This document shows positions 32,278-36,554 of a stretch of 36,554 bases of DNA, piece by piece. The stretch lies in NCBI GenBank assembly GCA_947567425.1, contig CANOLV010000025.1:1-36554 (forward strand), in the 5' to 3' direction. A program made the position numbers and the translations under genes. Below the pieces are notes generated by a model, which did no database searches, was not told where the DNA came from, and saw only the letters and a program-made list of their open reading frames with translations. Within the stretch, counting starts at the first letter, position 1. Each line of letters starts with the position of its first letter. The stretch comes from an uncultured Porphyromonadaceae bacterium (GTDB lineage: Bacteria > Bacteroidota > Bacteroidia > Bacteroidales > Muribaculaceae).

Positions 32278-32330
32278 AAAGGAAGGTGTCGCCGCGGCAT
32301 TCATAATGTGCGGACATCACACCTTCCTTT
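32278..32330 (-). terminator. Long hairpin between pepD and the muramidase gene
   Basis: AAAGGAAGGTGT (32278-32289) and ACACCTTCCTTT (32319-32330) form a perfect 12-bp stem with a 29-nt loop. It lies 18 bp after the pepD stop and 11 bp before the muramidase ATG. On the minus strand the stem ends in TTTACTATAA, a weak T-tract. It may terminate pepD transcription or act as a leader structure for the muramidase mRNA, since no separate muramidase promoter is visible after it. Confidence 0.55.
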
Positions 32331-32348
32331 GACCTTTTTCAGTTTGTA

Positions 32349-33809
32349 TTAAGCCTTCAGTTCTCCTACCTTTTTAAGGATCAGGGTCAGCTGATTCCAG
32401 AAGCGTTCGACTGCGGGAATATGCATTTTCTCAGAAGGGGAGTGTACGCCGCGCAATGTCGGGCCGAACGACACCATGTCGAGATGCGGATACTTTGTGA
32501 GGAACAGTCCGCATTCAAGACCTGCATGGATAGCCTTTATGGCCGGTTTCACACCGTACAGTTCTTCGTAAGAGTCGCTCGCTATCTTCATGATTGTGGA
32601 ATCCATGTTGGGGGTCCATCCTGGATATCCGTCGCCGTGGGTCACTTTTGCTCCTGCCAGAAGGAACAGGGCTTCCAGCTGGTGGGCGATATCATATTTA
32701 CGGCTCTCTACCGAGCTGCGCTGGCTTGTGGTGACAAGGATTGTCGAGTCCGGTTGCATTTTGACCGACGCGAGGTTGGTGGATGTCTCTACAAGACCTT
32801 CGAGGTCATGGCTCATGGATATTACTCCATGCGGGCAGGCATAGAGAGAGCGTATCAACCGTGTGGCGGTGTCGGTGTCGATAGCGAATTCAGGTTTGTC
32901 GGCAGTAGCTATAGTGAGATTCATATTCGGGTCTGTGGCTTTGTATTCATTCTTGACTTTAGCCACAAATTCGTTGAATGCCACCACTACGTTCTCTTTC
33001 TTGGATGTGTGGACACCTGCTATGGCATGTGCTGCACGGGGAATGGCATTGCGCAGATTGCCTCCTGATATTTCGCTGAGGGCTACAGGATGCTTTTGTG
33101 ACAGCTCGAACAGGAAGCGGGCCAGCAACTTGTTGGAATTTGCGCGTCCTTCATGTATGTCGCCTCCTGAGTGTCCGCCGCTCAGTTCAGAGATTTCGAT
33201 GTCAAACCAGTGGTAGTCCATAGGAGCCATTTCGCGTTTGTACTCGAATGTGATGGTGGTGTCGATTCCTCCGGCGCATCCGATGAATATTTCGCCGTCA
33301 TCCTCTGAATCGAGATTGAGCAGGATGGTTCCGTTCATCATGTCGGCGCCGAGATTGTTGGCTCCTGTCATTCCGGTTTCCTCGTCGACTGTGAACAGGG
33401 CTTCGATCGGGCCATGTTCGAGGGTGTCGTCGACCATTACAGCCAGGGAAGCGGCTACACCGATTCCATTGTCAGCCCCAAGGGTAGTGCCGTCGGCATG
33501 TACCCATTCGCCGTCGATGATGGGGGTGATGGGGGTGTTGTCAAAGTCGAAGTCTTTCTTGTTTGATTCGCACACCATGTCCATGTGTCCCTGCAGGATT
33601 ACTGTAGGAGCGTTCTCGTGGCCGGGTGTAGCCGGTTTGCTCATTACGACATTGCCCACGGCATCAGTCTTTACGGCTATGTTGTGCTTTGCGGCAAAGT
33701 CAAGAAGATACTGACGTATTTTCTCCTCCTTCTTGGAAGGACGGGGCACTTTGGTGATTTCGTCGAAAATCCCCCAAATAAGGGAGGGCTTGAGATCCTT
33801 GATAGTCAT
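32349..33809 (-). CDS. pepD: Aminoacyl-histidine dipeptidase (M20C, cytosol non-specific dipeptidase)
   Basis: This 486-residue M20-family zinc dipeptidase has VILQGHMDMVCE (metal His and Asp), TTLGADNGIGVA (bridging Asp), FTVDEETGMTGA (general-base and metal Glu), NLDSEDDGEIFIG, and HAGLECG near the C-terminus with a metal His. It hydrolyses dipeptides such as Xaa-His in the cytoplasm. The gene stands alone. Its ATG at 33809 is followed at once by TIKDLKPSLIWGIFDEITKV, the usual family start. No perfect -7 element is seen upstream, but an inverted repeat lies 45 bp before the start codon. Confidence 0.94.
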   Translation of the reverse strand: MTIKDLKPSLIWGIFDEITKVPRPSKKEEKIRQYLLDFAAKHNIAVKTDAVGNVVMSKPATPGHENAPTVILQGHMDMVCESNKKDFDFDNTPITPIIDGEWVHADGTTLGADNGIGVAASLAVMVDDTLEHGPIEALFTVDEETGMTGANNLGADMMNGTILLNLDSEDDGEIFIGCAGGIDTTITFEYKREMAPMDYHWFDIEISELSGGHSGGDIHEGRANSNKLLARFLFELSQKHPVALSEISGGNLRNAIPRAAHAIAGVHTSKKENVVVAFNEFVAKVKNEYKATDPNMNLTIATADKPEFAIDTDTATRLIRSLYACPHGVISMSHDLEGLVETSTNLASVKMQPDSTILVTTSQRSSVESRKYDIAHQLEALFLLAGAKVTHGDGYPGWTPNMDSTIMKIASDSYEELYGVKPAIKAIHAGLECGLFLTKYPHLDMVSFGPTLRGVHSPSEKMHIPAVERFWNQLTLILKKVGELKA

Positions 33810-33853
33810 TGTCGGATAAATTTATGTTAGTGTATATATTGGTTCGACATAGT

Positions 33854-33883
33854 GGAGAATTGTATATTTTTGTTAAATTCTCC
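33854..33883. repeat. Inverted repeat upstream of pepD
   Basis: GGAGAATT (33854-33861) is mirrored by AATTCTCC (33876-33883) with a 14-bp AT-rich spacer. The spacer contains TATTTTTG (33865-33872), a -7-like sequence on the plus strand. It may be an operator for pepD, for the divergent small gene, or for both. Confidence 0.4.
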
Positions 33884-33946
33884 GCTTTTTCGCAGTCTAA
33901 GTTACAAAATAAATTTTAGATATTACCAAAATTGGAATTGCTTTCT

Positions 33947-33954
33947 TATATTTG
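33947..33954 (+). promoter_or_regulatory. -7 element of the small membrane protein / OmpH-like operon
   Basis: TATATTTG matches the consensus; no good -33 element is present. Transcription would begin near 33961, which limits the downstream gene to the GTG start at 33978 and rules out the longer frame opening at 33852. Confidence 0.55.
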
Positions 33955-33977
33955 CAGTGCAAAATCGTGACGACACA

Positions 33978-34154
33978 GTGAGAATACTGATTCTATCCGT
34001 GATATTGTTGGTTTTGGCGGTGCTTTTGCTCGGTGTAAAAGTGCTGTTTGTCAAGGGTGGGAAATTCCCATCCGGCCATGTCCATGACATACCGGCTCTC
34101 CGGCAACGTAACATATCATGTGCCGCTCACGCTGACGAAAGGAATAAAACATAA
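33978..34154 (+). CDS. Small single-span membrane protein, GTG start
   Basis: This 58-residue protein begins (V/M)RILILSVILLVLAVLLLG, one strong transmembrane helix, followed by VKVLFVKGGKFPSGHVHD and a Cys-containing, charged tail (ALRQRNISCAAHADERN). I have a recollection of small Bacteroidales proteins with the same KGGxFPxxH pattern, but cannot verify it. The frame is open back to 33852, but that part precedes the promoter and is not protein-like. The gene ends 30 bp before the OmpH/Skp-like gene, with which it is probably co-transcribed. The function is unknown. Confidence 0.65.
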   Translation: MRILILSVILLVLAVLLLGVKVLFVKGGKFPSGHVHDIPALRQRNISCAAHADERNKT

Positions 34155-34184
34155 TTATAACATATCTTACATTATTAAATTAAA

Positions 34185-34778
34185 ATGAAGAATTTTGCAC
34201 TTTGTGCCAAGTCACTTATGCTAATTTTAGCGCTGTTTGCAGTCTCGTGCTCAAATATTAACGAACCAGCCTCTGCGAATGCGCCTGCATCTACGGCCGA
34301 TCAGCCTGTAGCGATGATTAATATCCGTTATATCGACGCAGATTCAATCGCCGCTCATTACAATCTTGCGAAGGATTTCAAAGAAGCCCAGATGCGTCAG
34401 GTAAGCAAGATCGACAATGCCCAGCGTTCTCGCGGAGCTGAGATCCAGAAGCTTGCCAATCAGATTCAGCAGAAGATTAATTCCAACGGGTATCTCTCGC
34501 AGGAGAGCTTCAATTCCGACCAGGAACTTCTGAACAAGAAGAACACGGAGGCCCAGAACTATCTGGCATCTCTGCAGCGTGAAGCTGAACAGGAGATGAT
34601 TCAGCAACAGATGCAGCTCAACGATTCGATCGAGGCTTTCATTAAAGAATACAACAAGACCCGCGGATACGATGCTATCCTCTATAAGGCAGTCGGCGTG
34701 TATTTCAATCCGGCTCTTGACATTACCGACGAGGTTATCAAGGGACTTAACGCCCGCTATAACAAAGTTGCGGAATAA
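34185..34778 (+). CDS. OmpH/Skp-family periplasmic chaperone-like lipoprotein
   Basis: This 197-residue protein has a lipoprotein signal (LMLILALFAVSC, lipidated Cys at about residue 22), a Ser/Ala-rich linker and PVAMINIRYIDADSI, the first Skp strand. A long, Gln/Glu-rich coiled-coil hairpin follows (residues 75-160), and then the returning strand YDAILYKAVGVYFNPALDITDEVI. Skp/OmpH proteins form trimers with coiled-coil tentacles that hold unfolded outer-membrane proteins. The lipid anchor differs from the soluble E. coli Skp but is common in Bacteroidetes. A strong terminator follows 19 bp after the stop. Confidence 0.88.
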   Translation: MKNFALCAKSLMLILALFAVSCSNINEPASANAPASTADQPVAMINIRYIDADSIAAHYNLAKDFKEAQMRQVSKIDNAQRSRGAEIQKLANQIQQKINSNGYLSQESFNSDQELLNKKNTEAQNYLASLQREAEQEMIQQQMQLNDSIEAFIKEYNKTRGYDAILYKAVGVYFNPALDITDEVIKGLNARYNKVAE

Positions 34779-34797
34779 CGACTTACGTGATACAGAC

Positions 34798-34830
34798 GAG
34801 GAGCGGAAGGGGATTACCCTTCCGCTCCTC
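34798..34830 (+). terminator. Terminator after the OmpH-like gene
   Basis: GAGGAGCGGAAGGG (34798-34811) pairs perfectly with 34817-34830 around the loop GATTA, followed by GCTTATTATTA. It is a very stable 14-bp stem, with a modest T-tract. Confidence 0.85.
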
Positions 34831-34909
34831 GCTTATTATTAAGAGTATGCCATGGAGGGAAATAGGAGTTGTGGATGAACAAATCCGATGTGATGTTATT
34901 ATTTAAAGT

Positions 34910-35581
34910 ATGAAGATTGAGAAGATGACTTTTGACGGCATGGATTGTTTGTATTGCTTGCATCCGCAAGCTTGCAAAATGGCCTATATTATTTATCCTA
35001 TGCCGGTCAATCAAGAATGGATTGCGGAGTTGGCGGCCGAATATGGTATATCCATAGTGGTGCTTACGGGCATGGAATGGGACGACGACCTTACTCCTTG
35101 GAAGGCTCCGGGAGTCCCTGATGGATCTCCTGACTTCAAAGGACGCGGGGCGGAATTTTTGACTGCACTATCGACTGTTGTGATGCCGGCGGTGGAGAGT
35201 AAGTGTGGTTTCAGCCAAGTGCCTGAGCGGACCTTGTTCGGAGTGTCATTATCAGGACTTTTCGCGCTATGGCAATGGCCACAGTGTGATTTATTTCATA
35301 ATATAGCGACACTTTCTGGCTCGTTTTGGTATGCTGATTTCGTTAAGTGGATATTGGGGCAGTCTTTTTCCGGCAAGACCGGGCGTTGCTTCATGTTGCT
35401 CGGCGATGCCGAGCCTCACTCGAAGAATGCATGCTTTGCCAGTGTTGGAACGTGTACCGAGGAGATTGTAGGCTATCTCCGTAGACAAGGTGTTGCAGTG
35501 ACATATAACATAGTTAAAGGAAATCATTATCAGTATTCTGCCGAGCGACTTAAGATGGCTATTGCCGACATATACGGCTGA
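34910..35581 (+). CDS. Alpha/beta-hydrolase, putative esterase
   Basis: This 223-residue hydrolase of the putative esterase (esterase D/Fes-like) group has the nucleophile elbow GVSLSG with Ser113, a likely acid in LLGDAEPH (Asp166 or Glu168), and His206 in VKGNHYQYSAER, a complete triad in the right order. There is no signal peptide, so it is cytoplasmic. The start MKIEKMTFDGMDCLYCLHPQ looks complete. No promoter is obvious, and the strong terminator upstream separates it from the OmpH-like gene. Its last 23 bp overlap the truncated phage gene on the other strand. That places it at the border of the prophage remnant. The substrate is unknown. Confidence 0.78.
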   Translation: MKIEKMTFDGMDCLYCLHPQACKMAYIIYPMPVNQEWIAELAAEYGISIVVLTGMEWDDDLTPWKAPGVPDGSPDFKGRGAEFLTALSTVVMPAVESKCGFSQVPERTLFGVSLSGLFALWQWPQCDLFHNIATLSGSFWYADFVKWILGQSFSGKTGRCFMLLGDAEPHSKNACFASVGTCTEEIVGYLRRQGVAVTYNIVKGNHYQYSAERLKMAIADIYG

Positions 35582-35963
35582 TGCTTTTTCTTACGTTTGC
35601 CAGTTGATCGCGGGCCACGGGTACAGTCTTGGCAAGTCCGGCCACTTCGCCTTTCAGCTTGGCAAATCCTTCGGCATTCTTCCCGGCCATGGTGTTGGCT
35701 GAGCGCATTGCCTTGTTGAACTCGATGCTCTCCCCTGTTAAACTCTCGATAGTGGCGGAGAGCTGGTTGAGCGCGTCTTTAGTGGCGTTAATTACAGTAA
35801 CGACTGCGGCAGTCTCGAATATGCTTTTCTGAAGCTCATTTGAGACCTTGACATTTTCCGACATGATTTTCTTCAGCGCGTCGGCCTCCATGACGAGATT
35901 CTTCAGACCTTTCCCGCAATCTTCTATATAAAATCCTATAGATATCGTGCTTTTTCCCGACAT
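35559..35963 (-). pseudogene. Truncated phage tail tape-measure protein (N-terminus only)
   Basis: The 134 residues start MSGKSTISIGFYIEDCGKGL and contain EFNKAMRSANTMAGKNAEGFAKLKGEVAGLAKTVPVARDQLAN, a typical tape-measure N-terminal pattern (listed in parts: AMRSANTMAGK, GEVAGLAKTVPV). Intact tape-measure proteins usually have 700-1500 residues. Here the frame ends within the 3' end of the esterase gene, and the last residues (VRKSISRICRQ) appear to be read through foreign DNA. The gene was therefore cut by a deletion that joined phage and chromosomal DNA near 35590-35600. This is a relic of a prophage whose rest is missing to the left. Confidence 0.72.
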
Positions 35964-35965
35964 TG

Positions 35966-35997
35966 TTTGTTATTTGCTGAAAAATTTATTATATTTG
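35966..35997 (+). promoter_or_regulatory. Promoter of the small membrane protein in the phage relic
   Basis: TTTG at 35966-35969 and TATATTTG at 35990-35997 are 20 nt apart, a perfect match to the host promoter consensus. It points away from the tape-measure fragment, towards the 73-codon gene. Confidence 0.68.
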
Positions 35998-36013
35998 ATC
36001 AAAACTTAAAATT

Positions 36014-36235
36014 ATGATGGCTTTCCTTTTTATCATTTGGATTATAAGTATAGTTTTCGCTTTATATCTCGGAGTCTCCGTAGGTCAATTTTGGGGTGCC
36101 TTTTTAGCTTGTATATTTTTTACATTTGGTATGATGAGCCTTGCGGGCATTCAAAAACTCTCTGATGACTGTGAAAAAGAAAGAAAGCGAATATGCAAAA
36201 AGTCCGCTAAAATCATAAGTGATGACGATGATTAG
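36014..36235 (+). CDS. Small two-span membrane protein within the prophage remnant
   Basis: This 73-residue protein has two hydrophobic helices (AFLFIIWIISIVFALYLGV and FWGAFLACIFFTFGMMSLAG) and a highly charged tail (KLSDDCEKERKRICKKSAKI, ending in four Asp). It has a perfect promoter upstream and lies between two decayed phage genes of the opposite strand. Intact reading and its own promoter suggest that it is expressed from the relic. Small two-span proteins in prophages often act in superinfection exclusion, but nothing here proves that. A chance hydrophobic frame is unlikely, given the promoter and the charged tail. Confidence 0.6.
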   Translation: MMAFLFIIWIISIVFALYLGVSVGQFWGAFLACIFFTFGMMSLAGIQKLSDDCEKERKRICKKSAKIISDDDD

Positions 36236-36394
36236 CTAACCAACGACTCGAACCTGCGCTTCTTCTCTTCGGCGGACGGCTCCGGCTGTTTCAGCCGATT
36301 TTTTTGCCTTCCGAGTCCTCGCAAAGCGCACCATCGCCCCATAGTCGGGCTACAGGGGTATGTGGTGCCGTCGATGGTTATTTCAAATCCCCAT
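36232..36394 (-). pseudogene. Decayed phage tail-region gene (frame-disrupted)
   Basis: On the minus strand a stretch reads FEITIDGTTYPCSPTMG, resembling the start of a small tail-assembly protein found upstream of tape-measure genes in Bacteroidales phages (from memory). Two G-runs carry apparent one-base errors. At 36389-36392 one extra G breaks the link between ATG (36394) and GFEITIDG. At 36337-36340 one missing G would otherwise give PTMGAMVRF. The region after that is scrambled and ends at 36232. It supports a dying prophage; the exact identity is uncertain. Confidence 0.5.
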
Positions 36395-36447
36395 TGTTGC
36401 TCATGAAATAAAAAATTGAAGAAGCGCGATAAAAATATCCACAAAAA

Positions 36448-36479
36448 TTTGCACGGTATAAAAAAAACATATACCTTTG
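36448..36479 (+). promoter_or_regulatory. Promoter of the tRNA-Ser gene
   Basis: TTTG at 36448-36451 and TACCTTTG at 36472-36479 are 20 nt apart. The tRNA begins at 36505, about 19 nt after the expected start of transcription. Confidence 0.75.
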
Positions 36480-36504
36480 CACCCGTAAACGACACAGCAC
36501 ATTT

Positions 36505-36554
36505 GGAGAGATGGCAGAGTGGTCGATTGCGGCGGTCTTGAAAACCGTTGAGGG
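36505..36554 (+). tRNA. tRNA-Ser(UGA), 5' part, cut by the window end
   Basis: The sequence starts GGAGAGATGGCAGAGTGG, a typical serine tRNA acceptor and D-arm start. The anticodon arm GCGGT-CTTGAAA-ACCGT follows, with TGA in the loop, which reads UCA-type Ser codons. The long variable arm and 3' half lie beyond the window. tRNA genes are common phage integration sites; the phage relic lies directly upstream. Confidence 0.88.

Noticed and set aside
33852-34154. The longer 100-codon version of the small membrane protein
   Set aside because: The first 42 codons precede the predicted promoter (33947-33954) and do not look like protein. The GTG at 33978 starts directly with the membrane helix.
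1-36554. CRISPR arrays, insertion sequences, integrases or conjugation genes
   Set aside because: I looked for regularly spaced repeats, transposase or recombinase motifs and found none. The only mobile-element trace is the phage relic at the right end.

Overview
The window looks like a Bacteroidales chromosome of roughly 50% GC. The gene content and base composition remind me of Muribaculaceae-type gut bacteria, but that family assignment is inference. The strongest direct evidence for the phylum is a Bacteroidetes-type promoter signature (TTTG, about 20 nt, TAnnTTTG) ahead of many genes on both strands. Weak or absent Shine-Dalgarno sequences, an S16 with a long Ala/Lys/Glu tail, an aminoacyl-histidine dipeptidase and the aromatic operon order also fit. 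Almost everything is core housekeeping sequence in short operons. The exceptions are one probable orphan nuclease and a small prophage relic at the right end.

Layout. 0.3-3.7 kb: an S41 protease, an omega-amidase-type nitrilase, a PlsC-family acyltransferase and a small unknown protein. 3.74-4.43 kb: a long intergenic region holding a possible structured RNA and several palindromes. 4.4-6.6 kb: a three-gene operon whose last two genes make putrescine from agmatine (aguA, aguB). 6.7-10.6 kb, minus strand: the aromatic amino acid operon pheA - aminotransferase - DAHP synthase/chorismate mutase - tyrA. It is preceded by a 17-residue leader peptide with nine Phe/Tyr codons and by mutually exclusive antiterminator and terminator hairpins, i.e. 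a complete translation-coupled attenuator (10.64-10.84 kb). A PD-(D/E)XK-like protein is transcribed divergently from it.

12-16.3 kb: rpsP, then cmk-ispH-lipoprotein-polyprenyl synthase-tatD. 16.3-19.2 kb: a GT2 glycosyltransferase and mutL, whose product appears to lack the endonuclease motifs. 19.3-22.7 kb: a barrel porin, a small acidic protein, an OmpA-like protein, a TlpA-like thioredoxin lipoprotein and a VanZ-like protein. 22.8-25.6 kb: two tandem NSS-family symporters. 25.6-31.4 kb: hisS divergent from GT4 glycosyltransferase - flippase-like protein - kdsB - M16-like protein (envelope glycolipid/LPS flavour). 31.5-35.6 kb: a muramidase, pepD, a small membrane protein, an OmpH/Skp-like lipoprotein and an esterase.

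35.6-36.5 kb: a truncated phage tape-measure N-terminus, a frame-disrupted phage tail gene and a small membrane-protein gene with its own promoter, ending beside a partial tRNA-Ser(UGA). The most notable system is the Phe/Tyr attenuator, which would place all four aromatic genes under one ribosome-stalling switch.
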